Assembly: GCA_028286915.1 (NCBI GenBank)
Contig: JAQBQQ010000045.1
Location: 1-39,146, forward strand
Reading direction: 5' to 3'
DNA: 39,146 nucleotides
Source of the DNA: Candidatus Peribacteria bacterium
GTDB taxonomy: Bacteria; Patescibacteriota; Gracilibacteria; Peribacterales; Peribacteraceae
The notes beneath the pieces are model-generated. The model ran no database searches. It was not told where the DNA came from and saw only the letters and a program-made list of their open reading frames with translations. Of this stretch, positions 25,871 through 34,759 are shown piece by piece (positions within the stretch are counted from its first letter, which is position 1; every line of letters begins with the position of its first letter). The position numbers were made by a program, and so were the translations under genes.

Positions 25871-26866
25871 ATGCACCCCAAAAATGCCAAAGAGTTACTA
25901 AGAGCAGCCAGCGTTCCGGCACTGCTGGTCACCCATCCGGTTCACTTGCGCTACCTGCTGGCATCTCCTGTGGAACATGCATATCTGTTCATTACACCCG
26001 GTGGTTATGATCTTTTTACGAATCTTGTTTTTCTGAACGACCGGACAGCGTTGGAAAAAAGAGGTGTTCATGTGCATGCGACGGCAGATTTTGCCGGCTT
26101 TGTAAAAGATATACCGGTCTGCGGATTTGAATCGGCGTACATGCCGGTACAGGAGCATGCGGCGCTAAAGAAAAAATACAAGCGCATGAAATTTGTTCCT
26201 GTCGTCAATGTGGTGGAAGAATTCCGGCGGACAAAAACAGCAACTGAAATACGGTATATGAAACGGGCACGCCGTATGACCGCAGAAATACTTCGTCGCG
26301 TGCCATCGCAGTTGCGTACATCGGTGACAGAAAAAAAACTGGCGAATCAATTGCACGTCTGGGCGTTGGAATTGGGCGCGGATGGTTTATCTTTCGATCC
26401 TATTGTGGCATTCGGAACGCACACCGGTTTTCCTCACCACATACCGTCAGCGCGGAAATTGCAGCGGGGTCACATAGTGCAGATTGATGTGGGCGCCACT
26501 TATAAAGGATACTGCTCGGATGCCAGCGACGTATTTTTTACGGCACCTCCTTTCGCGCGGGAGCGCCTGGTATATGCAACATTGCGTCGTGCCAAAAATG
26601 CGGCCATTCTTGCCGCGAAAGCAGGAGTAACCAATCATGAGCTGGATGAGCTGGCACGCCGGGTACTACGTGAACAGCATCTGGAAGATGCATTTTGCCA
26701 TGCGCTCGGCCATGGCGTGGGCTTGGATATTCATGAAGGTGTCATTATTTCCTCCAAAGCTCCCGAGAAAAAATTGTTGCGCAACGAAGTAATTGCCATA
26801 GAACCCGGCGTCTATTTTCCAGGAAAGTTTGGTATGAGAGTGGAGGAGACGATTATTGTGGTCTGA
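25871..26866 (+). CDS. M24-family Xaa-Pro aminopeptidase
   Basis: The 331-aa protein has the creatinase N-terminal-like domain (about 1-120) and a pita-bread catalytic domain. The metal ligands can be placed: Asp in VQIDVG, Asp in CSDASDVFF, His in HALGHGVGLDIHE, Glu in AIEPGVYF and Glu in RVEETI. The substrate-pocket histidine segment FPHHIPSARKL is also present. Such enzymes remove N-terminal residues before proline from peptides in the cytoplasm. It is shorter than many PepP/PepQ proteins. TGGTATTCT at 25823-25831 may be its promoter; no Shine-Dalgarno is seen. Dipeptidase (PepQ-type) specificity cannot be excluded. Confidence 0.88.
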   Translation: MHPKNAKELLRAASVPALLVTHPVHLRYLLASPVEHAYLFITPGGYDLFTNLVFLNDRTALEKRGVHVHATADFAGFVKDIPVCGFESAYMPVQEHAALKKKYKRMKFVPVVNVVEEFRRTKTATEIRYMKRARRMTAEILRRVPSQLRTSVTEKKLANQLHVWALELGADGLSFDPIVAFGTHTGFPHHIPSARKLQRGHIVQIDVGATYKGYCSDASDVFFTAPPFARERLVYATLRRAKNAAILAAKAGVTNHELDELARRVLREQHLEDAFCHALGHGVGLDIHEGVIISSKAPEKKLLRNEVIAIEPGVYFPGKFGMRVEETIIVV

Positions 26867-26994
26867 GGTTTATAGTCTGCAGCGGTGGATGAGGGTGAAT
26901 CATTATTCGAGAATTATGCCATTGCCTGGAGTGTTTTAGTCGTTAGCGCTGTAAATAGTGCAGCGAAACGTCTATAGCCATCGCATTGTTTTTG

Positions 26995-27003
26995 TGGTAC
27001 AAT
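26995..27003 (+). promoter_or_regulatory. Extended -10 promoter of the 3D-domain protein gene
   Basis: TGGTACAAT, the same nonamer as upstream of the pilin operon; it ends 29 nt before ATG 27033. Confidence 0.55.
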
Positions 27004-27032
27004 AACGGGTTACACATTCACACACATACATC

Positions 27033-28397
27033 ATGTTTTCACAAAAGCTCATTGGCGTAGCCATTAGTATGGCCATGGTTCTGCCTGTACCCGCAGCGCT
27101 TGCGGTTAGTGTTCCTGCTCCGTATCAGCAGGATTTTGTGATTACGGCCTACTATTCGCCGCAGCCGGATCAATGTTGCTACGTCATGGGCAGTTACGAA
27201 GCCGACAAAGTAATGAACGGCAACGGTACCAATGGTGCCGATGGCACGCCGGTTTTTTCCGGCATGATCGCCGCACCGTCTCTGTACGCGTTTGGCACGG
27301 TCATCGATCTGCCGGGCATTGGCATGGGAAAAGTAAGTGACCGTGGCGGAGCCATTCAGGTGACCGAAAAAGGCGTGCACCGGCTGGACTTGTGGGCCGG
27401 GAAGGGTGAGGAAGGTTTGTCGCGCGCGCTGGCATTTGGCGTGAAGCGTGTCCGTGGTACGGTGTACCCTGTTGGTACCAGGCAGCCGGCTGTAGCCATG
27501 AACCTGGATAGGCTCTCTGCGCCTGCTGGTATTTTGCAGCCGTACGTAACCGACGGCGTCAATTTGCTGTCGGTTCACCCGAAAAAAGGCGATACCAATG
27601 TGTCTGTTCAGCTGTTACAGGAAAAGCTCCGGGACGCCGGTTATTTTAACCGTTCGGCCAGCGGCTTTTACGGTGATGAGACGGCGAATGCCTTACAATT
27701 ATTCTTAACGGACTTTGCGCCGGAAGAACCAAGTGACGAACTCACCACGCGTGCCGCTGCATTTCTGGAAGCAGCCGCCAGCCGCAAGACAGCCAAACAG
27801 CCGGTTACGGATGTTATCAGTGCGTCCAGTTCTGCTGATGCCATTCTGCGCGCCAAGCGTACGCTGCGTTTTCTTGGCTATTACAAAGGCAGGACTAACG
27901 GCACGTACGATGAGCCGCTGAAGCAGGCCATTCTTGCATTTCAGCAGGAGAAAAAACTGATAGGCGACGCCGCGTCACCGGGCGCCGGGCGCATTGGGCC
28001 GCTGACGAAGAAAAAATTACTCACACTCTGGGAAAAGCAGATCGTCACATTTGAGGCGCGTAAGTTGTACGCGCTGTTTCAAATTGAGCATGTCATGGCA
28101 GATAAGAAGCTGGCCGTTGAAACATTTCTTACCGACGGCGATAAGAATGATCAGGTTCGTATTCTCCAGCGATTCCTGGTAAAACAGGGCTTCCTGGCCG
28201 CCGACCGCATGAGCGGACTTTTTGGTCCCGTGACACACGAAGCAGTACTTGCGTATCAGCTGGCAAAAGGAATCATTCTTAAGACAACCGATAAAGGCGC
28301 CGGCTACGTGGGGCCCGCAACACTTTCTCATCTGCGGACAGATCAGCGAGAGGATTTGTACCAGACCGTTCGCGCGGAGGGTTGGCAGGCGCTGTGA
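27033..28397 (+). CDS. Secreted 3D-domain protein with peptidoglycan-binding repeats
   Basis: The 454-aa protein has a signal peptide (1-24; IGVAISMAMVLPVPAALA). A 3D domain (about 35-150) follows, with FVITAYYSP near its start, GTVIDLPGIGMGKVSDRGGAI and the HRLDLWAG motif carrying the catalytic-type Asp residues; this double-psi beta barrel resembles lytic transglycosylase MltA/YuiC. At least three PG_binding_1-type modules follow (about 185-245, 270-335, 365-435; e.g. VQLLQEKLRDAGYFN and VRILQRFLVKQGFL). It likely cuts or remodels peptidoglycan at the wall. It lies next to an RlpA-like gene on the same strand. Cys-Cys (QCCYVMG) in the barrel is unusual. Confidence 0.87.
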   Translation: MFSQKLIGVAISMAMVLPVPAALAVSVPAPYQQDFVITAYYSPQPDQCCYVMGSYEADKVMNGNGTNGADGTPVFSGMIAAPSLYAFGTVIDLPGIGMGKVSDRGGAIQVTEKGVHRLDLWAGKGEEGLSRALAFGVKRVRGTVYPVGTRQPAVAMNLDRLSAPAGILQPYVTDGVNLLSVHPKKGDTNVSVQLLQEKLRDAGYFNRSASGFYGDETANALQLFLTDFAPEEPSDELTTRAAAFLEAAASRKTAKQPVTDVISASSSADAILRAKRTLRFLGYYKGRTNGTYDEPLKQAILAFQQEKKLIGDAASPGAGRIGPLTKKKLLTLWEKQIVTFEARKLYALFQIEHVMADKKLAVETFLTDGDKNDQVRILQRFLVKQGFLAADRMSGLFGPVTHEAVLAYQLAKGIILKTTDKGAGYVGPATLSHLRTDQREDLYQTVRAEGWQAL

Positions 28398-28486
28398 TGT
28401 ATGTGCAACAGAATACGCTTATAGAATTCTTTCGTAATGTCTGCGTCAATTGACATTGAGTGCTGCTGTCGTCAATGTGGACACCT

Positions 28487-29572
28487 ATGCGGAAACAATT
28501 GTCAATTGTCATGATCTCTCTGTTTTTTGTGCCACAGATTCTTTTTGCTGCCGATGCGTCTGTTCATCGTGTTGATGGTTTTTTGCAGATCTGGAGTGGC
28601 ATGAAGCGGCCGGCGCTCGCAACCAAAACCACGTTTACCGATGTTCCCAAAGATGCCAAAGGTTTTACCGAACTCAGCTACGCAAAAAAACGGGGCATAC
28701 TGGACAATGTCGATACGTTTAGTCCCGCGGGTCCGCTTACACTCGGCGAAGCCGTGTTGTGGCTGTTGCGCACGCGCAATGCCGATGATATTGACCTGTT
28801 GACAGTGGAAAATATATCAAAATATCTGGAAAAGTATCCAATGACGAATGTGCTCAGCAAGTCGTTTGATTTTGGCCGGACCATAACATCGGCAGAGCTT
28901 ACAACATTGATAAATACGTTTGATGACGAGCTGCGTGATGAAGTGCATGAGGTAAGTAACTATGGCGAAAAATTCCAGGGCAAAGGCACGGCCTTTGGTG
29001 AAATATTCGATATGAATGCCATGACCGCCGCGCACCGGACGTTTCCGCAGAATACCATTGTGAAAGTGACAAACGTAGCTAACGGAAAAAGCGTCACGGT
29101 ACGTATTAACGACCGCGGCCCGTTTGTGGAAGGACGCGATATGGATTTGAGTAAGGCGGCATTCTATTCCATCGCGGATAAATCGGGCGTGATGAATGCC
29201 CGCTTCGAACGCCTGGGTGACGCATCCATAGTGGCGCCGGAATTGTTGCCGCAGTCTCCGCAATCGGCAGAGCCGGTAGCGTGTACGTTGCAAAATGTAT
29301 TTCAGCAACGGGTTGGCGGCGGCGTTGCGCTTTTGCCGGGTATCCCCGGGGAATTCAAGCTTGGTACAGACGTAACTTTAAAAGCAAAAAAAGCATTTGT
29401 CGTACGAAAAATTGCGTATCCGGATGGTACGTATCAGCGCATGAGTGACTGGGTAAACCCCGGGGAGGAATATTCGTTCAGGCCGGCTATTCCCGGCAGT
29501 TATCGCTTTGAAATAGGCGGAAAGGCCGGGCGTACAAAAATACTGAGCATGCAGGTAAAGAATTGTATATAG
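28487..29572 (+). CDS. RlpA-like lytic transglycosylase with SLH-like N-terminal region
   Basis: The 361-aa protein has a signal peptide (MRKQLSIVMISLFFVPQILF). An SLH-like region (about 40-100; FTDVPKDAKGFTELSYAKKR...FSPAGPLTLGEAV) is followed by a spacer and a complete RlpA double-psi barrel (about 155-240; SNYGEKFQGKGTAFGEIFDM, ALTAAH-like AMTAAHRTFP, VRINDRGPFVEGRDMDLS with the catalytic-type Asp). A C-terminal beta domain of about 100 residues ends it. RlpA enzymes cut glycan strands lacking stem peptides, often at division sites. ATG 28487 is preferred for the signal peptide; GTG 28460 in frame would add nine residues. It follows the 3D-domain gene, so the pair probably remodels wall peptidoglycan. 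Confidence 0.87.
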   Translation: MRKQLSIVMISLFFVPQILFAADASVHRVDGFLQIWSGMKRPALATKTTFTDVPKDAKGFTELSYAKKRGILDNVDTFSPAGPLTLGEAVLWLLRTRNADDIDLLTVENISKYLEKYPMTNVLSKSFDFGRTITSAELTTLINTFDDELRDEVHEVSNYGEKFQGKGTAFGEIFDMNAMTAAHRTFPQNTIVKVTNVANGKSVTVRINDRGPFVEGRDMDLSKAAFYSIADKSGVMNARFERLGDASIVAPELLPQSPQSAEPVACTLQNVFQQRVGGGVALLPGIPGEFKLGTDVTLKAKKAFVVRKIAYPDGTYQRMSDWVNPGEEYSFRPAIPGSYRFEIGGKAGRTKILSMQVKNCI

Positions 29573-29626
29573 CGCTTATTATGCCCTATGGATCATCATT
29601 CCGGTCTTCATGAAAAGCTGATTTTC

Positions 29627-29635
29627 TGCTATAAT
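29627..29635 (+). promoter_or_regulatory. Extended -10 promoter of the second T4SS-like ATPase
   Basis: Perfect TGCTATAAT. It is followed by a 6-codon mini-frame (ATG 29645 to TAA 29665) before the presumed GTG start at 29676. Confidence 0.55.
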
Positions 29636-29675
29636 ATTTGGATTATGCTGTATTCTTCGGCATAACATCCAAACG

Positions 29676-32285
29676 GTGCTTACTCTTATCCCTTTTCTCA
29701 TCTGGCCCTTTCTCGCACTTGTCGTTACGGCAGTTGGCTGGGTATTTCATGTGGATACCTGGGGCGCGCTGTGGCAGGTGGTTCAGTCCCATCCGCTGGA
29801 GTCTGTTATTGGCATTATTGCCGCCTACGCATTGTACAGGTTTACTATATGGCACGTACGTTTTGTATATGCTTACCTGCAATCCAAAAAGCTGGTGCAT
29901 ATGAAAGTGCTCCTGCCGCGCAGTGACAGCAAGGCGGATCAGGAGAAGCGGACGGAAAAAGATTTCAAGGAAAAAGTGGCCATTATGGAGCAGCTCTACC
30001 GCGCACTCTGGGAAGTAAAAGACCTTACATTCTGGCGACTGGTTCACTTCTGGATTTTCCGGTACGCCACCATCAGCTTTGAATTATTTGTAGAAAGCGG
30101 CGAGCTTACTTTTTACGTTATTACGCAGCCGAATCTGGTGTCCATTGTGGAAAAGCAGATTACGGCCTACTACTCCGATGCCGAGGTGCGCGTGCAGCAC
30201 ACGCCTTCCATTTGGCCCAAAGGGTATAAGCTGGTTGGTTATAATATGGTTACCAAGAAGCCGTACTGGTACCCCATTCGTTTTTACGAGCAGATGCAGG
30301 ATGATCCGCTGAATGATATTGCCAACGTACTGTCTAAAATGAGGGTGGATGAGACGGCTGCCATTCAGGTGATTATCACGCCGGTGTTCGATGATACGTG
30401 GAGCCGTAAGGTCAAGCGCATCGCCACACTCAAATTTAAGGGGAAGGAAGATCGTTTTGTCTCCCGCATTCCATTGCTCACAACCGTCATCAAGCTATTG
30501 AGCGGCTTCACCACGGGGACAGACGGCCAGACGTATGCGCCGGGCGCGCAGAGCGGCGACTCGTTTATCCGCATGATCCAGCCGGAAGAAGAGCTGTACA
30601 AGCGCATGGGTGAAAAAGCGGGCATGAGCGGCTTTCATACCACCGTCCGCATTCTGGCGGCCGGTAAAACATGGGACCGCGCACTGGATATTACCAATAA
30701 CATGCAGGTGGCGTTTAACGTGTTCAAAGATATTTACGGTAACTGGTTTTCCAACCGTCGCTTCCTGGTGGATTTCTTTCCGCTCCCTCTGAATGCGCCT
30801 ATTTTACACTGGCTGTGGCGGCATCGTTTGAACGGTTTTCTGGGAAAATCCGATCTGCTTGTGGAGCGTGAGCTGGCTGCGTTGTATCATTTTCCGGACA
30901 GCCGCTACAACAAGATTCCTATTCTGCAGTGGATCACCTATAAAGTTCTGCCGCCGCCGCCAAATGCGCCGCAGGAAGGAATCGTTCTTGGCCTTAATAA
31001 ATACCGCGCCGAGGAAACGCCCATCCACTTTCTGGATAAAGACCGCACGCGTCATCAGTACATCATTGGTAAATCCGGTGCCGGTAAATCCGCACTTCTC
31101 AGCTACCAGGCGCGGCAGGATGTGGCGGCCGGTGCAGGGCTGTGCGTGGTGGACCCGCACGGCGACTTGATTGAAGATATTCTGACGCATGTCCCGAAAG
31201 AGCGCGCCAAAGATGTCATCCTTTTTGATCCGTCCGATACGCAGCGTCCCATGGGACTCAATTTGCTTGAAGCAAAAACAGACGAGGAAAAAGATCGTGC
31301 GTCACTGGATGCCATGGAAATTTTTATCAAACTGTTTGGTAATGAAATCTTCGGTCCGCGCATTCAGCATTACTTCCGTAACGGTTGTCTTACGCTCATG
31401 GATGATGAGGACGAAGGCGCCACGCTTATTGATGTGCCGCGCCTGTTTGTGGATGAAGAATTCCAGCGTTACAAAGTGGCCAAGATTAAAAACGTAGTGG
31501 TGCGCAGCTTCTGGGAACATGAAATGGCCAAAACCGGTGCGCGCGAGAAGGAGGAAATGATCCCGTACTTCTCCGCCAAATTTGGGCCGTTTATTACGAA
31601 CAGCACCATGCGTAATATTATCGGCCAGCCCAAGAGCGCGTTTAATATCCGTGACATTATGGACAGCGGCAAAATTCTGTTTGTTAACCTGAGTAAGGGA
31701 AAAATAGGCGATGTGAACGCCCAATTGCTCGGTCTCATTTTTGTAAACAAGGTGAACATGGCGGCTCTCAGCCGCGCCGATGTTCCGCAGAGCGACCGCC
31801 GGCGCTTTTACTTATATGTGGATGAATTCCAGAACTTCGTTACCGATGCATTTGCCACTATTCTGTCCGAAGCGCGCAAGTACGAATTGGGTCTGATTAT
31901 GGCGCATCAGTACATTGGACAGCTTGTCGGAAAAACCGCCGCCTACGACCAGGCCAGCACCAAAATGCGCGATGCCGTATTCGGTAACGTGGGAACCATC
32001 ATGAGCTTTAAAATCGGCGCCGAGGATGCCGAGTACATGGCAAAAGAATTCGCGCCGGTATTGTCCGAACAGGACGTTATCGGTATCCCGAACTTCAATT
32101 GCTACACCAAGCTGAATATCAACAATACAACGTCCCGGCCGTTCTCCATGGCTACTATTTATGATGAAAGCCAGCGCAACGAAAAGATGTCGTCACTCAT
32201 TAAAGAATACAGCCGCATGAAATATGGAAGGAAGAAAATATTCGTTGATCAGGAGATTGAGGATAGAATAGGTATTATCCGGTAA
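29676..32285 (+). CDS. T4SS-like membrane-anchored ATPase (VirD4/TraC-type)
   Basis: The 869-aa protein begins with two membrane segments (about 1-24 and 40-62). A large cytoplasmic region follows, then the P-loop YIIGKSGAGKSALL (about 461-474), CVVDPHGDLIEDI, and a Walker B YLYVDEFQNF (about 710) with ILSEARKYELGLIMAHQY, as in TraD/VirD4 coupling ATPases. It is the full-length paralog of the left-edge gene; both have FGPRIQ-x-YFRNGCLTLM. It would drive DNA or protein transfer, or pilus dynamics, together with the VirB2-like pilin. GTG 29676 is the first start that includes both membrane helices; no Shine-Dalgarno is seen. Confidence 0.9.
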   Translation: MLTLIPFLIWPFLALVVTAVGWVFHVDTWGALWQVVQSHPLESVIGIIAAYALYRFTIWHVRFVYAYLQSKKLVHMKVLLPRSDSKADQEKRTEKDFKEKVAIMEQLYRALWEVKDLTFWRLVHFWIFRYATISFELFVESGELTFYVITQPNLVSIVEKQITAYYSDAEVRVQHTPSIWPKGYKLVGYNMVTKKPYWYPIRFYEQMQDDPLNDIANVLSKMRVDETAAIQVIITPVFDDTWSRKVKRIATLKFKGKEDRFVSRIPLLTTVIKLLSGFTTGTDGQTYAPGAQSGDSFIRMIQPEEELYKRMGEKAGMSGFHTTVRILAAGKTWDRALDITNNMQVAFNVFKDIYGNWFSNRRFLVDFFPLPLNAPILHWLWRHRLNGFLGKSDLLVERELAALYHFPDSRYNKIPILQWITYKVLPPPPNAPQEGIVLGLNKYRAEETPIHFLDKDRTRHQYIIGKSGAGKSALLSYQARQDVAAGAGLCVVDPHGDLIEDILTHVPKERAKDVILFDPSDTQRPMGLNLLEAKTDEEKDRASLDAMEIFIKLFGNEIFGPRIQHYFRNGCLTLMDDEDEGATLIDVPRLFVDEEFQRYKVAKIKNVVVRSFWEHEMAKTGAREKEEMIPYFSAKFGPFITNSTMRNIIGQPKSAFNIRDIMDSGKILFVNLSKGKIGDVNAQLLGLIFVNKVNMAALSRADVPQSDRRRFYLYVDEFQNFVTDAFATILSEARKYELGLIMAHQYIGQLVGKTAAYDQASTKMRDAVFGNVGTIMSFKIGAEDAEYMAKEFAPVLSEQDVIGIPNFNCYTKLNINNTTSRPFSMATIYDESQRNEKMSSLIKEYSRMKYGRKKIFVDQEIEDRIGIIR

Positions 32286-32551
32286 TACGAACCGCATGCT
32301 AGATGGCTACCAAAATCCGTAGCAGCTTTAGGCTGTCTTCAACACGATGATTATCGTCATGCACGCCCAGGCTCCCGGTGGCTGGCCGTGGTCGTCATGG
32401 CGTTGCTTACATGTTGCAGATCTGTTTATCAAAATTCATATAAAACATATTATAAGAAGAGATAACGCATTTTTACAAAGAAAATTTTATTGACTTTTAA
32501 AGCCTGAAGCTTTTTACTGTGCTGCACTTTTTCCTTTACCAATTTTTTATC

Positions 32552-32773
32552 ATGGCAGCAGAGCATACAACGGAACACGACCCTTCTACCGGCGACGGAC
32601 GCGCTGGAATTGAGCAGACCAGATTGGTTGAGAAGACAACCACCAAGACGGTATTTAATCATCAAAAAAAAGTAACAGCTGAATTCCTGAAAGCGATTGG
32701 TTCACCATATGGTCAATCAGAAGATAATCAGGCAAATATTGTCGAATCGGATCAGCAAGAGGTGGCAGCATAA
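32552..32773 (+). CDS. Small hydrophilic protein, 73 aa, unknown
   Basis: I do not recognise this acidic, Gln/Thr/Glu-rich protein (MAAEHTTEHDPSTGDGRAGI...). The middle (KKVTAEFLKAIGSPYGQ) is the only part that looks folded. Support comes from a strong terminator 10 nt after the stop and an ATG start; there is no Shine-Dalgarno. TTGACT at 32490-32495 may be part of a promoter. The 266 bp between the ATPase gene and this ATG hold no other supported gene. Confidence 0.6.
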   Translation: MAAEHTTEHDPSTGDGRAGIEQTRLVEKTTTKTVFNHQKKVTAEFLKAIGSPYGQSEDNQANIVESDQQEVAA

Positions 32774-32782
32774 ATTACACTT

Positions 32783-32803
32783 GAGGCCTTCGGGCCTCTT
32801 TTT
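32783..32803 (+). terminator. Intrinsic terminator after the 73-aa gene
   Basis: GAGGCC-TTCG-GGCCTC (a UUCG-type tetraloop) followed by five T. Confidence 0.92.
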
Positions 32804-32857
32804 GTATCACACATCAGATGTTTGTCGAATTTTTTTTCTTCACTACGCTATTGAATT

Positions 32858-33052
32858 ATGAATGATGTCATCAGTTTTCTAGAGACTATTCCGGAGACTT
32901 CTATTCCGTGGTGTGGCTTTGCCGGCATGGTTCTAATCTTTCTGGGGGCAAAATCATCCAGCTTTATATTCCGGATCATAGTCATTACCGTTGGCATCGG
33001 GCTTTTTATCGTAACATTTCTCTGGATGCTGCGCTGGTTCATGGTTTTTTAA
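32858..33052 (+). CDS. Small membrane protein, 64 aa
   Basis: The protein has two predicted helices (about 18-33 and 36-60) with a single SSS turn between them and an acidic N-terminus (MNDVISFLETIPE). The function is unknown. It lies between a terminator and ybaB. Short size and lack of a Shine-Dalgarno keep confidence moderate. Confidence 0.5.
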   Translation: MNDVISFLETIPETSIPWCGFAGMVLIFLGAKSSSFIFRIIVITVGIGLFIVTFLWMLRWFMVF

Positions 33053-33104
33053 TGTATGAGAAACCCTTGAAAAAATATGCAAGTATCCTTACCCTCTTTC
33101 TACT

Positions 33105-33398
33105 ATGGTCTCATTCTCCCAGGCAAAAGATATGTTTCGCATTCAGCGCGAAGCAAAACGGATTAAGAAAGAATTAAAGAGCATTCATGTGGAGGCGGAA
33201 GCATCCGGCGTGAAAGTGGTAGTATCTGCCGAACAGGAGGTGGTAAGCATTACCATTGATCCGTCCGTCCCCCGCGAGTCTGTTCCGGCGCTCCTTATAG
33301 ACGCGCTTAACCGTGCATTTAAAAAAGCGCAGCTGGTTTCGGCCGAGAAAATGAAAGGCATTATGGCACAGATGGGCATGGCCATGCCGGAGGAATAG
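33105..33398 (+). CDS. ybaB: YbaB/EbfC-family nucleoid-associated protein
   Basis: The 97-aa protein matches the YbaB/EbfC family in size and order: an N-terminal helix with basic residues (QAKDMFRIQREAKRIKKEL), a beta sheet (VEAEASGVKVVVSAEQEVVSITID) and a C-terminal helix (LLIDALNRAFKKAQLVSAEKMK) ending in a Met/Gly-rich tail. These small proteins form dimers that bind DNA and help organise the nucleoid. The family is usually next to dnaX/recR; here it is not. Translation starts at ATG 33105 without a Shine-Dalgarno. Confidence 0.85.
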   Translation: MVSFSQAKDMFRIQREAKRIKKELKSIHVEAEASGVKVVVSAEQEVVSITIDPSVPRESVPALLIDALNRAFKKAQLVSAEKMKGIMAQMGMAMPEE

Positions 33399-33503
33399 TC
33401 TGCATGGTTATGCAGCTGGCGGCTCCGGCTTGTAATGAATAAAACCATGCGCTTTGCAGTCTGCGAGTAGCATTGACGGGACTCTGTATCGGAATTGGAA
33501 ATT

Positions 33504-34520
33504 ATGATCAAAAGAATTTTTATTGTTATCGGCATTGTTCTGGTGCTGTGGCTGGGAAATATAATGCTGCAGCGAAATGCACTAAAACCGGTGGATGCGC
33601 TGAATACAAAAACAGTTGTCGTTACCATTCCCGATGGCGCATCGGTAAAAATGATTGCGGGCATTTTGCAGGCTGATGGTGTCATTCGGTCAGCATCCGC
33701 TTTTAGGCGCCTGGCCACGCATGAGCAATTGACGGGCAAGTTATTGGCCGGCACGTTTTTGTTGCAGCCGTCCATGACCGCACAGGAGGTATTAAAGGCG
33801 CTTACAGCAGTGGAAGGCGGACAGCAGAGCGTAACTATTCCGGAGGGATACACAGTGAAGAATATTGATGCCCTGCTTGCCGAAAAAGGTTTTACGCAGT
33901 CCGGCGACATTGAGCGTTGTGCGCGTACGTGCGATTTTTCGGCATTCACTTTTCTGCCTCAGCAGAATAATCTGGCCGGTCGCGGCGGTAAGGTGGAAGG
34001 CTATCTGTTCCCGGACACGTACTTTGTTTCGTCTGCCGATTTTACGCCGGAGTCATTCCTGCAAAGGTTACTGTCTACGTTTCAGAAAAAAGTTGTCGAA
34101 GCCAAAAGTACGGACATCCGGTCTTCCGGTAAAAGTCTGCATGATATTATGACGATGGCGTCTCTGGTGGAAGAGGAGACGCGGGCCAAAAGTGAGCGGC
34201 CGGTGGTTGCCGGTATTTTGTGGAAGCGCCTGCGCGAAGGCATGCGCCTGGATGTGGATGCCGCCGTCCGTTATTTTCTGGAAAAGCCAGGCAGCGATAT
34301 TACCCGCGCTGATTTGGAAACGGATTCGCCGTACAACCTGCGTAAAACAAAGGGCCTGCCACCCGGACCCATTGCCAACCCCAGCCTGGCAAGTGTAAAT
34401 GCCGCACTGCATCCGGAAGAAAGTTCCTATTACTACTATCTGCATGATGCCAACGGAAACGTGCATTATGCCGCCACCAATGATGAGCATAATGCCAACA
34501 GGGCGAAGTATCTGCCATAA
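33504..34520 (+). CDS. mltG: Endolytic peptidoglycan transglycosylase MltG
   Basis: The 338-aa protein has one N-terminal membrane helix (about 4-22) and a LysM-like part (about 35-105; VTIPDGASVKMIAGIL and SVTIPEGYTVKNIDALL). The YceG catalytic domain follows, with EGYLFPDTYF, ASLVEEETRA carrying the catalytic Glu, and SPYNLRKTKGLPPGPIANPS near the end. MltG cuts nascent glycan strands and so sets their length. ATG 33504 is preferred to the in-frame TTG 33495. The gene is complete and of usual length. It is the third peptidoglycan-cleaving enzyme in this 8-kb stretch. Confidence 0.94.
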   Translation: MIKRIFIVIGIVLVLWLGNIMLQRNALKPVDALNTKTVVVTIPDGASVKMIAGILQADGVIRSASAFRRLATHEQLTGKLLAGTFLLQPSMTAQEVLKALTAVEGGQQSVTIPEGYTVKNIDALLAEKGFTQSGDIERCARTCDFSAFTFLPQQNNLAGRGGKVEGYLFPDTYFVSSADFTPESFLQRLLSTFQKKVVEAKSTDIRSSGKSLHDIMTMASLVEEETRAKSERPVVAGILWKRLREGMRLDVDAAVRYFLEKPGSDITRADLETDSPYNLRKTKGLPPGPIANPSLASVNAALHPEESSYYYYLHDANGNVHYAATNDEHNANRAKYLP

Positions 34521-34706
34521 TCAGTTTTATATTTTAGAAGTTGAATTGCTTCACACTGTAAAACTTCTTTCATGGTAAGGGTTGTTTAGTCTGTGCCAGA
34601 AGGTTTTCTTAAAATCCGGTAATCCGATTGTTACAGTGTACTCACTGAAAGTGGCTCATATGCTATTCTATGAACAGATTAGACTATATTCAATATGACC
34701 TATATA

Positions 34707-34715
34707 TGCTATAAT
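34707..34715 (+). promoter_or_regulatory. Extended -10 promoter upstream of the TIGR00725-type gene
   Basis: Perfect TGCTATAAT, ending 44 nt before ATG 34760. A second candidate, TGCTATTCT, lies 46 bp upstream at 34661-34669. Confidence 0.55.
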
Positions 34716-34759
34716 ACTTTGAGTACTTTAATTCATCATCTAATAATCTACATACCGTC

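Noticed and set aside
29645-29665. Six-codon leader peptide before the ATPase gene
   Set aside because: It starts about 3 nt after the predicted transcription start, but it has no regulatory codons or attenuator hairpin and is too short to support.
33409-33460. Hairpin GCATGGT...ACCATGC after ybaB as terminator
   Set aside because: The loop would be about 38 nt and there is no T tract.
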